Assembly: GCF_000508165.1 (NCBI RefSeq)
Contig: NZ_AYOZ01000034.1
Span: 1-64,000, forward strand
Direction: 5' to 3'
Length of the DNA: 64,000 nt
From: Marinomonas profundimaris
Lineage (GTDB): Bacteria > Pseudomonadota > Gammaproteobacteria > Pseudomonadales > Marinomonadaceae
How positions within the stretch are numbered: the stretch's first letter is position 1; the number at the start of each line of letters is the position of its first letter. This document shows positions 1 through 7,924 of the stretch, piece by piece. The position numbers were made by a program, and so were the translations under genes. The notes under the pieces were generated by a model, which was not told the DNA's origin, did not search any database, and saw only the letters and a program-made list of their open reading frames with translations.

Positions 1-134
1 TTTAGAGGGGAAAATCCCTAGAACCCCATCAAGCTTTTCAACACAAAAGAGAAGTCACCCACGACACAACGTCTTACTCGAACAACTACAGTTTTACCTA
101 CAATTTTACTTGTAGAAATCAGCATAGCATTAGA

Positions 135-154
135 TACTGTATAAACAAACAGTA
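135..154 (+). promoter_or_regulatory. LexA/SOS box upstream of umuD
   Basis: The 20-bp sequence TACTGTATAAACAAACAGTA has the CTGT-N8-ACAG core with both outer TA/TA positions, very close to the enterobacterial LexA consensus. It lies 26 bp before the umuD ATG. This predicts that the umuDC-type operon is repressed by the host LexA and induced by DNA damage. Confidence 0.9.
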
Positions 155-180
155 TTGATTCTATTTTTTCGAGGTTCGTC

Positions 181-630
181 ATGAGTGTCTCGCTGATAGG
201 CCGTAGCGGCGCACTTGCCTTCATCAAAGCCAAGCGCCTTCGTATTCCATTGTTCATGGAACGTGTTTCTGCTGGTTTTCCCTCACCAGCGCAGGATTAT
301 GTTGAGCAAACGCTCGACCTCAACGAGCTGTGCATCAAGCGACCGGCTGCAACGTTCTTTGTGCGTGTTGAAGGTGATTCAATGATTGATGCTGGGATTC
401 ACCCAGATGATATTTTGGTGGTTGATCGCTCTGTTCAAGCAGAACACGGTGACATTGTCATCGCTGGCATCCATGGTGAACTCACGGTAAAGGAGCTTCA
501 ACTAAGGCCGTGCGTCAAGCTGATCCCAAGAAACCAGGCGTATGAGCCCATTCATATTCCTGAAGGGGCAGAGTTAGAGATATTTGGTGTGGTCACCAAT
601 GTGGTGCGAAACATGCGCCGTAAGTCGTGA
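181..630 (+). CDS. umuD: UmuD/RumA-like SOS mutagenesis protein, S24 self-cleaving protease fold
   Basis: This 149-aa protein is the accessory subunit of a DNA polymerase V-type translesion enzyme. RecA filaments stimulate self-cleavage, giving the active UmuD' form. The likely cleavage site is Ala31-Gly32 in SAGFPSPAQDYVEQ. The catalytic Ser67 lies in GDSMID and Lys104 in LTVKELQLRP, with the C-terminal VFGVV strand retained, so it looks intact. The start at 181 is supported by the LexA box just upstream, although the N-terminus runs about 7-10 residues longer than E. coli UmuD. It lies 7 bp before the umuC start. On SXT/R391 elements the equivalent gene is rumA; the neighbours here (mobI-like, ParM-like, int, xis) make that element context likely. 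Confidence 0.93.
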   Translation: MSVSLIGRSGALAFIKAKRLRIPLFMERVSAGFPSPAQDYVEQTLDLNELCIKRPAATFFVRVEGDSMIDAGIHPDDILVVDRSVQAEHGDIVIAGIHGELTVKELQLRPCVKLIPRNQAYEPIHIPEGAELEIFGVVTNVVRNMRRKS

Positions 631-637
631 CTATCCC

Positions 638-1908
638 ATGCCTGTATTTGCCTTGGTGGACTGCAACAACTTTTACGCCAGTTGTGAGAAGCTGTTTCGT
701 CCTGATTTAAAAGATACGCCGGTTGTGGTGCTGTCCAACAATGACGGCTGCGTGGTTGCACGCTCGCGTGAAGCTAAGTTACTCGGTATTAAAATGGGCG
801 TACCCGTTTTTCAAATCAAAGCTGAAATGCAGCGCCATGGTATTTTGGCATTCTCGTCCAATTACGCGAACTGTACGCAGATTTGAGCAGTCGAGTGATG
901 CGCACTTTGGAAGAGATGGCACCACGAGTAGAGGTTTACTCCATTGACGAAGCGTTTTTGGACTTAACCGGTATTGAGTCTGCCATATCCCTTGTCGAGT
1001 TCGGACAACAAGTGCGAGCGCGCATAGGCCACTGGATTGGGATCACCGTCTGTGTAGGCATTGCACCAACTAAAACACTCGCCAAGCTGGCGAACCATGC
1101 CGCCAAGAAATATCCCGCCACTCAGGGCGTTGTAGACCTGACCAATCCAGATCGGCAACGTCGATTGCTCGCATTAGTCCCGGTTGATGATGTTTGGGGC
1201 GTTGGTAGACGGCTTTCTAAGCGTTTAAATGCGTTGGGTATCACCACAGCCTTAGACCTAGCCAATGCCTCTCCTAGAGCCATCAGAGACCAGTTTTCAG
1301 TGGTTTTAGAGAGAACTGTCAGAGAGCTCAATGGTGAGTCGTGCATTGAACTTGAAGAGATCCCACCAACTAAGAAACAAATCGTCTGTAGCCGTTCATT
1401 TGGCGAAAAAGTAACGCAATTTGAATTGTTACGTGAGGCCGTATGTGAATACGCAACCCGCGCCACTGAGAAGCTTCGCAAAGAACAGCAGCAAGCCAAA
1501 GTGATGACCGTGTTCATACGTACCAGCCCCTTTAAGGACAACGAGCCGCAATACAGCAGCTCTGCATCAGGTGAGTTGCTGATCCCCAGTTGCGATACAC
1601 GGGATTTTATCGAGCTGGCCAATCACTTACTCAAGCGGATTTGGAAGGATGGTTTTCGTTATGCCAAAGCGGGCGTCATGCTGTCTGACTTTTACGATCC
1701 TGGCATGTTTCAACCAGGACTATTCGATGACGTATCGACCCGCTCTAATAGCCAGCAGTTAATGTCTGTATTGGACACCATTAACCAAAGCGGTGCAGGA
1801 AAGGTTTTCTTTGCTGGACAAGGACTCAAGAAAGATTGGTCGATGAAGCGAGAGCATTTGTCTCCCGCCTATACGACACGCTGGGACCAGTTGCCACGAG
1901 TGAAGTAG
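638..1908 (+). pseudogene. umuC: umuC/rumB-like error-prone DNA polymerase V subunit, split by a frameshift
   Basis: This is a Y-family polymerase, the catalytic partner of UmuD. Translation from ATG 638 gives VFALVDCNNFYASCEKLF (first catalytic Asp) and runs to SSNYA, then goes out of frame and stops at 885. The second frame resumes at once with LYADLSSRVM and continues through YSIDEAFLDL (catalytic Asp-Glu), the helix-hairpin-helix region and a normal C-terminus LPRVK. E. coli UmuC reads SSNYELYADMSNRVM here. Removing two bases (CG/GC) within 866-869 restores SSNYELYADLSSRVM, so a 2-bp insertion is the simplest explanation. Neither half alone can be an active polymerase. A sequencing error cannot be excluded. 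In SXT-family elements rumB is also a known site of cargo insertion. Confidence 0.9.
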
Positions 1909-1918
1909 CGCAGTTAAC

Positions 1919-2362
1919 TCAATAGGCATTCACTCTGCGACGCAGCATGTTGAGCTTATCAACCTGGCGTCGAACATCACTGAAGAATTCTTCTTTCTCC
2001 ATGGCCAGCGCTAACTCCCATTCTTTGGCTAGACCTTGGCAGTCCAAAAATGAGTATCTCAGCTTTGTCTTTGAAATACGCAGTCCCTTACTAAAGACTA
2101 CGCGCTTGCCTCGTTGACCGTGAAAACTGTTGATGTACCACTCAATGCCAAAGCCATACTTAAAGTCTCTGATACGGACACCAAGCAGCCCCCAGTCTTT
2201 AAAGGGCTCATTCTCACGAACCTTGTAATGGGTAACCCAAAAGTCATCAACTTCAGCTCTTGCCAGCGCTTTTAGCCTGTCCGTTTCTTGCTGCAATAAA
2301 TTTGATACTTCTGATTTCCATTGTTCATTGACGATTTCTACCAAACCAATTTCCCCATCCAA
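1919..2362 (-). CDS. mobI: MobI-like conjugative mobilization protein
   Basis: This 147-aa basic/acidic protein has an N-terminal helical stretch (NLLQQETDRLKALARAEVDDFW), a central WGLLGVRIRDFKYGFGIEWY segment and a helical C-terminus. I match this layout to the MobI auxiliary relaxosome proteins of SXT/R391 and IncA/C elements, which are needed for transfer from oriT and are encoded next to it. The match is by recognition only. The frame opens with TTG at 2362 after a GGGG-containing spacer and has no in-frame ATG near the N-terminus, so the start is uncertain. The gene is convergent with umuC (10 bp between 3' ends) and divergent from the ParM-like gene. The order xis-int-parM-like-mobI-rumB-rumA supports the assignment. 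Confidence 0.68.
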   Translation of the reverse strand: MDGEIGLVEIVNEQWKSEVSNLLQQETDRLKALARAEVDDFWVTHYKVRENEPFKDWGLLGVRIRDFKYGFGIEWYINSFHGQRGKRVVFSKGLRISKTKLRYSFLDCQGLAKEWELALAMEKEEFFSDVRRQVDKLNMLRRRVNAY

Positions 2363-2826
2363 TTAACCCCAAAAGCCAAAACCACTATCCGTTTGGCTTT
2401 TGGATCGAAACGCCAAACGTAAAACTGCGGTAACAATCACTGTTTGGCGTCTCGATATAAATCAACTCGCGCAACCCCATACCTGACAAGGGATACAGCC
2501 CGATTTCACTTAAAAACGCCTAAAAAGACGTATCGTCATGAAGATACAAACCGTTTGGCGAGTTCAGGCCAGAATGCAAACGACATTTGGCGTCTCGATT
2601 TTTTTGGCTCAGTTATCCGCCGCCAAACAGAGCCTATTCTCATACTTTTGCGAAAATGCAATAGGCAGATAGATGAAAGGATTTGTCACCTTTCTGCCCA
2701 CCGCCAGTGCACCGAATCCTGATAATGACATTTGAGTGAACCGCCAGAGCACTTGGAATAGCCCAAGCGTGAACAGCGCGGTTGATTGAAAACCGTTAGA
2801 GCACTTTGAGTGCACAGGAGATAAGT
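2363..2826. other. Repeat-rich intergenic segment: candidate oriT plus centromere-like site
   Basis: These 464 bp between mobI-like and the ParM-like gene carry no convincing gene. TTTGGC(G) occurs at about 2392, 2443, 2553 and 2586, and as its complement CGCCAAA at about 2411 and 2620. Two of the copies extend to TTTGGCGTCTCGAT (about 2443 and 2586). A 12-bp perfect inverted repeat lies at 2369-2403. In SXT/R391 elements oriT lies 5' of mobI, and ParM-type systems act on repeat arrays next to parM, so this segment could serve both roles. That assignment is inference. Confidence 0.55.
2369..2403. repeat. Perfect 12-bp inverted repeat upstream of mobI-like gene
   Basis: CCAAAAGCCAAA and TTTGGCTTTTGG flank an 11-base loop just upstream of the mobI start codon. 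No T-tract follows in the direction of either neighbouring gene, so a protein-binding or oriT hairpin role is more likely than termination. Each arm also contains the TTTGGC motif repeated across this intergenic region. Confidence 0.75.
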
Positions 2827-3801
2827 ATGTTTGTACTAGGCGTAGATATCGGTTACTCGAACCTGAAGCTGGCAATTGGCCAATCAGGCAGTGAACCGAA
2901 AACCATTATTCTGCCTGCGGGTGCCGGTCCTGCTGATCGTATGCCAGAGCGTATCGGTGGAGGCGATGATGAAACTTGTTTGTATGTGTCTGTCGATAAT
3001 GAGCGTTGGGCGGCTGGTGTGCCTGCTGGACGCCTTCAAGGCTGGGAACGAGAGCTTCACCCGGAGTATCCCACCACAAAAACCTATAAGGCGCTTTTTC
3101 ATGCCGCCTTGTTAATGGCTGAAACAGAATCCATCGATTTGGTTGTCACTGGATTACCGGTTTCCCAGTTTCATGAACCACAACGTAAGTCTGACCTTGT
3201 GCAGCGTTTAAAAGGTGTCCATCAAGTGACGCCTAAGCGCAGCATCACTGTTCATGACGTCAAAGTGCTGCCGCAGCCTGCCGGTGCCTATATGGATCTG
3301 GTTCAAACAGGTGGTGATTTGGGCTTGATTGAAGAAGGTCGCGTAGTCGTCATAGATCCGGGCTTCTTCTCTGTTGACTGGGTTGCCCTTGAGGCCGGAG
3401 AAATTCGCTACAGCTCATCAGGAACCAGTCTTCAGGCAATGTCCGTGCTACTGGAAACGATTGATAAGCTGATTTCAGAAGATCATGGTGCCAAAGTCGG
3501 AATGGATCGACTTGAAAAAGCCATGAGAACCGGCGACTTGCAGGTGCTGCTATTTGGAGAAAAAGTCGATATTTCACCTTATCTGAATGCTGCCATGAAA
3601 AAGGTAGCGCCTGTTGCTCTTACAGCCATGCGCCAATCCATGCGTGACGAAAGCATCAATGCGGACTTGGTATTGATCGCCGGAGGTGGAGCCATGGCTT
3701 ATAAGGAAGCGGCCAAGGAGATTTTTTCACGAAGCAAGATCATCGTGCCGGAACAGTCTGTTTTGGCGAACGTCCGAGGCTTCTGGTTTTATGGGGCCTG
3801 A
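2827..3801 (+). CDS. srpM: ParM/StbA-like actin-family ATPase for element partition (SrpM-like)
   Basis: This 324-aa actin/Hsp70-fold ATPase has phosphate-1 motif LGVDIGYSNLKLAIG at the N-terminus, phosphate-2 motif VVVIDPGFFSVDW near residue 178 and the adenosine motif LIAGGGAMAYKEA near residue 290. Such filament-forming proteins push apart low-copy replicons. SXT/R391 elements carry an srpM gene of this type that stabilises the excised, replicating form. I chose ATG 2827 because CAGGAG sits six bases upstream; an upstream TTG (2806) has no such site. The next gene starts 2 bp downstream and resembles a ParR-type partner. The repeats at 2363-2640 are the likely centromere. The symbol rests on context as well as fold. 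Confidence 0.85.
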   Translation: MFVLGVDIGYSNLKLAIGQSGSEPKTIILPAGAGPADRMPERIGGGDDETCLYVSVDNERWAAGVPAGRLQGWERELHPEYPTTKTYKALFHAALLMAETESIDLVVTGLPVSQFHEPQRKSDLVQRLKGVHQVTPKRSITVHDVKVLPQPAGAYMDLVQTGGDLGLIEEGRVVVIDPGFFSVDWVALEAGEIRYSSSGTSLQAMSVLLETIDKLISEDHGAKVGMDRLEKAMRTGDLQVLLFGEKVDISPYLNAAMKKVAPVALTAMRQSMRDESINADLVLIAGGGAMAYKEAAKEIFSRSKIIVPEQSVLANVRGFWFYGA

Positions 3802-3803
3802 TT

Positions 3804-4073
3804 ATGAGAGTTGTCGTCAACATTCCCCCAGGGAGCCACCCTGAACTGCTCAAAGAATTAGAAAAGACGCCGCCACGGGAACGCGCTGAGCGTCTGCGGA
3901 TGCTGGCCACCTTTGGGTTAATTCACATGAGCCAACCCAATCTATCCACGACATCTGTACCGGTGGATGGCCTTGCACCAGATGGTGAAGTTACTTCTAT
4001 GAGTACAGCGCCAGAACCCAAAGCAGAAACACGTAAACAATCATTAAAATCAAAACTAGGGCTGGGCTTATAA
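3804..4073 (+). CDS. Small ParR-like partner protein (SrpR-like)
   Basis: This 89-aa protein starts 2 bp after the ParM-like gene and ends 1 bp before int, so it is probably translated from the same message. Residues 1-45 (MRVVVNIPPGSHPELLKEL, then PPRERAERLRMLATFGLIHM) look like a short strand followed by helices, as expected for a ribbon-helix-helix or similar DNA-binding unit. The C-terminal half is Pro/Ser/Thr-rich and ends in a basic RKQSLKSKLGLGL tail, which could contact the filament as ParR tails do. I do not recognise it from sequence alone; position and size suggest the centromere-binding adaptor (srpR in SXT/R391). Confidence 0.7.
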   Translation: MRVVVNIPPGSHPELLKELEKTPPRERAERLRMLATFGLIHMSQPNLSTTSVPVDGLAPDGEVTSMSTAPEPKAETRKQSLKSKLGLGL

Positions 4074-4074
4074 C

Positions 4075-5316
4075 ATGGCGTTATCAGTTAGCTGGCTCGA
4101 TGCCAGGTTAAATAAAGAAGCAAAAGAAACCGTAGTAAAAGCCGACCGAGATGGGCTAAGTGCTCGGGTGTCGCCCAAGGGCAAAATTGTTTTTCAGTTT
4201 CGTTATCGGTTCGATGGCAAGCAACAGCGGGTAGACATAGGTACTTACCCCCTTATGAAGCTTGCTGAAGCCAGGAATGAGCTGGATAGGTTAAGGGCAG
4301 TACTTGATCAAGGCCGAAACCCCAAGCTCTACCTACAGCAGGAACGGGCTAAGTATTCTGCTAATCAAAGCTTCGAATCGATTTTTCGAGACTGGATAGA
4401 CTCTGCCGGTAAGCAAGGGCTAAAGGAGAAAACGTGGCACTACCAAAAACGCAGCAGTGAAATATATTTGCTGCCCCGACTTGGCAAGTACCCATTAACT
4501 GACATCAATGAATTGTCCTTGCGAAACTGTCTTCGTGAGGTTTCGGAGTCGTCCCCTTCAAACACAGAACGTCTGGTGTCTGTGCTGCACAAGTTTTATG
4601 ACTGGCTGATTGATGAACAAATCTTGGAAATTAACGCTGCCGCTGGGATCACAGCAAAAAAGGTTGGCGGTAAAAAAGGAAAACGAACTCGGGTGCTAAA
4701 TGACAACGAGATCAGGATACTTTGGCGCTATTTGCACGAGTCAAAAATCACTGAGAAGAATCGCATCTACATAAAGCTGCTTCTGCTATTGGGCGGTCGC
4801 AAGGGCGAACTCATTCAAGCTGAAAAGCGTCACTTTGATTTGCAATCAGCAATGTGGACAGTGCCTATAGAGATCCGCAAACAAGGTGAGAAAATTGGAG
4901 CGCCAATCATGCGGCCATTGATTAGGCCTGCTATTGAGCTGATTGAACTGGCGATGCAGATGAGTAAATCAACTTACCTGTTTCCCGCGAACGGACAAGA
5001 TGATCTTGCCACAAATGGCTTTGATACCACTATTCCTAACAATGTGAAAATCTGGGCTCGCAGATCGCTTGGTATTGAGATGGAGCATTGGTCTATGCAT
5101 GATCTTCGCAGAACGATGCGAACGCGAATGTCAGCCATCACCACGCAAGAAGTTGCCGAGTTGATGATTGGCCACAGCAAAAAAGGGTTGGATGCTATCT
5201 ACAACCAATATCAGTACTTGGATGAAATGCGTCATGCTTACGACGTTTGGTATCAACAACTAGAAACCATCATCGAGCCGACAGGCTTTCCATTCAACTG
5301 GCGTTTCGGACAGTAA
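4075..5316 (+). CDS. int: SXT-type tyrosine recombinase/integrase
   Basis: This 413-aa integrase is the same length I recall for SXT Int. Its N-terminal DUF4102-type arm-binding domain (residues 1-90, MALSVSWLDARLNKEAK) precedes a core-binding domain (about 95-190) and a catalytic domain (about 200-390). The catalytic set is visible: Arg242 in GGRKGEL, His342 and Arg345 in HDLRR, His367 in GHSKK and the nucleophile Tyr376 in AIYNQYQYL. It catalyses site-specific integration and excision of the element through a circular form. It lies 1 bp after the ParR-like gene and is convergent with xis, an arrangement described for SXT. The protein appears complete, so the element may still be able to integrate. 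Confidence 0.93.
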   Translation: MALSVSWLDARLNKEAKETVVKADRDGLSARVSPKGKIVFQFRYRFDGKQQRVDIGTYPLMKLAEARNELDRLRAVLDQGRNPKLYLQQERAKYSANQSFESIFRDWIDSAGKQGLKEKTWHYQKRSSEIYLLPRLGKYPLTDINELSLRNCLREVSESSPSNTERLVSVLHKFYDWLIDEQILEINAAAGITAKKVGGKKGKRTRVLNDNEIRILWRYLHESKITEKNRIYIKLLLLLGGRKGELIQAEKRHFDLQSAMWTVPIEIRKQGEKIGAPIMRPLIRPAIELIELAMQMSKSTYLFPANGQDDLATNGFDTTIPNNVKIWARRSLGIEMEHWSMHDLRRTMRTRMSAITTQEVAELMIGHSKKGLDAIYNQYQYLDEMRHAYDVWYQQLETIIEPTGFPFNWRFGQ

Positions 5317-5332
5317 AATAAAAGAAAGAGGC

Positions 5333-5527
5333 TCAGTCCTCTTTCTTCTCATACTCCTCCAAGTCTTCAATGTGCCACAGCTTATTTCGCGTATTTCGGT
5401 TGATACGAGGTTGCGGCAAGCTGCCATCTTTAATTCTTCGCCAGAGCGTCGTATAGCTAATGTGGTAACGAGCCATAACTTCGTAAGATGTTAGAAAAGG
5501 GGTTACCTGGTGCGCTACTGCTGTCAT
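5333..5527 (-). CDS. xis: Excisionase/recombination directionality factor (AlpA/MerR-type winged HTH)
   Basis: This 64-aa protein contains the small excisionase helix-turn-helix LTSYEVMARYHISYTTLWRR followed by a wing (IKDGSLPQPRINRNTRNKLWHIEDLEEY). It would bind and bend DNA beside the attachment site to drive excision. I chose the ATG at 5527 because AGGAG sits seven bases upstream; two in-frame ATG codons slightly further up (5533, 5548) lie too close to or beyond that site. It is convergent with int (16 bp between stops). Its promoter faces the element end, so the attachment junction should lie to the right. Confidence 0.85.
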   Translation of the reverse strand: MTAVAHQVTPFLTSYEVMARYHISYTTLWRRIKDGSLPQPRINRNTRNKLWHIEDLEEYEKKED

Positions 5528-5744
5528 CTGCATTCTCCTGAAAATCAATGTAAAGCTATCATCGCCTGATTCATCACTTGTTGATGGTCAGAAAGATGCA
5601 TGATTTGTTCAGAAGATCAGCCTTATCATGGCACCGGTATCATTGTGCAGTTTACCAAATTTCCAGTTTACGGCGAAAAGCACCGTAAAATCGCGTAAAG
5701 TTAAACCCTCTTTAATCGATATGCACGCTCTAGCTACTAGGAAT

Positions 5745-6959
5745 TCAGCGTAGCGGTATACTTCGTAAGTGCATTTCGATGGCTTCAATCACTGACTTAG
5801 TGAGGGGTAAATGCGCTTTTTCTTTCGCCCATACCTCATGGAAGCCTGCTACAGTTTGCTTTGCAGTATCTAACACCAATTTTTCTGGCAACATGGCTTT
5901 AGCCGCTAAGTGTGATAGCTCATCCAGCGTGAAATCGCTGAATTTCTTGCTACGGCTCACCTTCAGCGATGCACTATCATCGGGGATATAAGGAATGGTT
6001 GAAACAAAGTCATAAGCAGGTGCAATAGACGCAGTGCGCTTATCTTTGTAAATCACAGACCAATTCTTCAAATGCATATCGGCATTGCCAATTAGCGTGT
6101 TGAACACCAATCGGCGAGTAAATTCTGCAATGTCTTCGTCTTTACCTTCAATGCCGATAACCTGAGCAATATTGCGCATACTGGCTTTTTTGTACTTATC
6201 TTGAGGATAAACGCCAAACACTTGCGCAAAGTCCTCAATGTGCACATCTTGACCATCTGCACGGTCAAAACGCTTGATCACAAACGCACTGTCACCATAT
6301 TTGCCAATGCCTGCTGGAATATTAGCAATCTGGTTAATGGGAAGTAGCTGAGTCTCTGGCACATCCATCCCCAGCAATCGAGCCAGTTCCATCATCGAAT
6401 ATTCATTTTCTGGCACAGCGTCAAATCGAGATGACGGCAACTTCACAATCCAAGAGCCACCTTGACCAGTTGCTGGAATGGTCAAGCCGCCGTTAGCCTG
6501 TTGTACGGCTGAAAACTTCAACTGCACACCCGCCAATGAGAAGCGCATCGGCGCTTCAATTTTCGTTTCATCGTCAATGCCTTGATGCACATTAGGCGGC
6601 AGCGCTTCACCATCCGCCGGTTCAACCGTGATCGCGCCAGCTAAATCCTGCCCTAGCACCCACAATAGAAAAAATTCCCGCGCTGGGTTCACACCGGCAC
6701 GCTCTGCCAGGTAATTTCGCATGGTTTCTTCTGGTAAAAGGTTGGAGAAAAACGGGGTTAACTTAGTTTGGGTCGGTTTGAAGCTAGTCAGCAGGCCACC
6801 TAGCGAATCTTTAAAGCCAAGTCCTAACACAGGACGCGATTCGTCATGAATGTACGAATCCATAAAGGCAAAAAGCGTTCTGTCATTGCCCACGTTGGTG
6901 ATTGTGGCAATGGGTTCACCGTACAGCAACACGTTGAGCGTAGAGACATGGTTAGTCAT
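5745..6959 (-). CDS. hipA: HipA-type serine/threonine kinase toxin
   Basis: This 404-aa kinase belongs to the family in which E. coli HipA phosphorylates glutamyl-tRNA synthetase and halts translation, giving persistence. The fold is complete: an N-terminal couple-hipA region (1-110), SLAGVQLKFS near 141-150 (nucleotide-binding loop region), the catalytic loop GNADMHLKN at 291-299 with Asp294, and the metal-binding Asp317 in AYDFVST. The start codon overlaps the 3' end of the upstream hipB by eight bases, with GAGGAAG just before it. It sits 200 bp beyond xis, either in host chromosome or as cargo at the element end. Confidence 0.92.
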   Translation of the reverse strand: MTNHVSTLNVLLYGEPIATITNVGNDRTLFAFMDSYIHDESRPVLGLGFKDSLGGLLTSFKPTQTKLTPFFSNLLPEETMRNYLAERAGVNPAREFFLLWVLGQDLAGAITVEPADGEALPPNVHQGIDDETKIEAPMRFSLAGVQLKFSAVQQANGGLTIPATGQGGSWIVKLPSSRFDAVPENEYSMMELARLLGMDVPETQLLPINQIANIPAGIGKYGDSAFVIKRFDRADGQDVHIEDFAQVFGVYPQDKYKKASMRNIAQVIGIEGKDEDIAEFTRRLVFNTLIGNADMHLKNWSVIYKDKRTASIAPAYDFVSTIPYIPDDSASLKVSRSKKFSDFTLDELSHLAAKAMLPEKLVLDTAKQTVAGFHEVWAKEKAHLPLTKSVIEAIEMHLRSIPLR

Positions 6960-7272
6960 CGTCGTCTTCCTCTAACTGATACGCGGGCGACATTGACTCA
7001 CCCTCATCGCTAATGCCGTTAATACCTTGGCCACTTCGAATGATCGACTTGATGGCAGGTACAGACTTTTTAGGCGCAACCAATAGCTCTAGGTCTAGTA
7101 CACGGGCAAGTGCAATCAAACTGGATATTCTTAAATCAACACTGCCAGACTCGATTTTCGAAATATGGCTTTGAGGCACACCCGAACGAGCACTTAACTC
7201 TCTCTGGCTAAACCCCTTTCGTACCCGAGCTTCTCGAAGACTTTCTAGTATCTGCTCTGTTACATAGCTCAT
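6952..7272 (-). CDS. hipB: HipB-type antitoxin, XRE-family repressor
   Basis: This 106-aa protein has an XRE helix-turn-helix at about residues 10-65 (RKGFSQRELSARSGVPQSHISKIESG). An acidic tail (LEEDDDD) at the C-terminus could act as a flexible degradation-prone end. It would bind and inhibit HipA and repress the shared promoter. It precedes hipA with overlapping ends, so the two are translationally coupled. The 5' region (7273-7400) is AT-rich and contains two ATTACATAT copies that may be operators. Confidence 0.92.
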   Translation of the reverse strand: MSYVTEQILESLREARVRKGFSQRELSARSGVPQSHISKIESGSVDLRISSLIALARVLDLELLVAPKKSVPAIKSIIRSGQGINGISDEGESMSPAYQLEEDDDD

Positions 7273-7565
7273 TTCGATACGCCTTAATGCATCACTTAAG
7301 AATAATTATATACAAAAACATATCACAGTAACTCAAATAACACAAATTCGATTAGCCATTACATATCAAAAGCCATTATCTGATACATAATTACATATAA
7401 GCAGAAGGAGATTTTTGTCATCGACAAAAGAGCGATACTCTCGCTGATAATCGCGAACTGACGCATCAAACTCCCTAAGTACTTTTGTCGCTCAGCCATT
7501 ATACAGCAAGGGCTACAGAAGAACTCGCGTCAAATCGCCAGAAGATAAGTGCAACAAAGAGGAAG

Positions 7566-7924
7566 TTTGTACACAGTTACAGGAAATTTTGTACACACAA
7601 GTCGAAAAACAAGTGCAAAATGATGGTGTAAACAGCAACTAAATTTGAAGGTAAGTCTGATATCTCAATTAGAAATAACCGTATTGGTTCGCTTCAAGCA
7701 TCTTCAAAAACAAACACTGAAGCAAAAATCACACCAACAATAAACTCCCTCATTAAATTTTGTAATTTGGTACAGATGAAAACATTTACCAAAAAAAGTG
7801 ACTCTTTTTAACGGTAGTACTTTTTACGCCAAACCCAGTAACCACAAGGCCTACAGCCAGGTTTGTGTCATGGAATTTTCGCCAAAGGCCTCTAAAACGG
7901 AATTTGTACTCAAGTTTGTACACA
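7566..7924. repeat. TTTGTACACA direct repeats in two pairs
   Basis: Identical TTTGTACACA copies begin at 7566, 7588 and 7915, and TTTGTACTCA begins at 7903. All are in the same orientation, with 22-bp and 12-bp spacings within the pairs. The TGTACA core is itself palindromic. The pattern resembles arrayed recombinase- or repressor-binding sites, but no such gene is adjacent. Confidence 0.6.

Noticed and set aside
1122-1622. A 166-codon minus-strand frame within the umuC region
   Set aside because: It is a shadow of the polymerase coding strand; the plus-strand frame carries all family motifs.
883-1908. Treating the downstream umuC fragment as an independent gene
   Set aside because: It starts in the middle of the catalytic palm domain and is missing the first catalytic Asp; a frameshift explains both halves.
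2363-2826. A CRISPR array in the repeat-rich interval
   Set aside because: The repeats are 6-15 bp, in both orientations and irregularly spaced; no cas genes are near.
7566-7924. Ends of an intact Tn7-like or CRISPR-associated transposon
   Set aside because: All motif copies have the same orientation, only about 300 bp lies between them, and no tns or cas gene is present.
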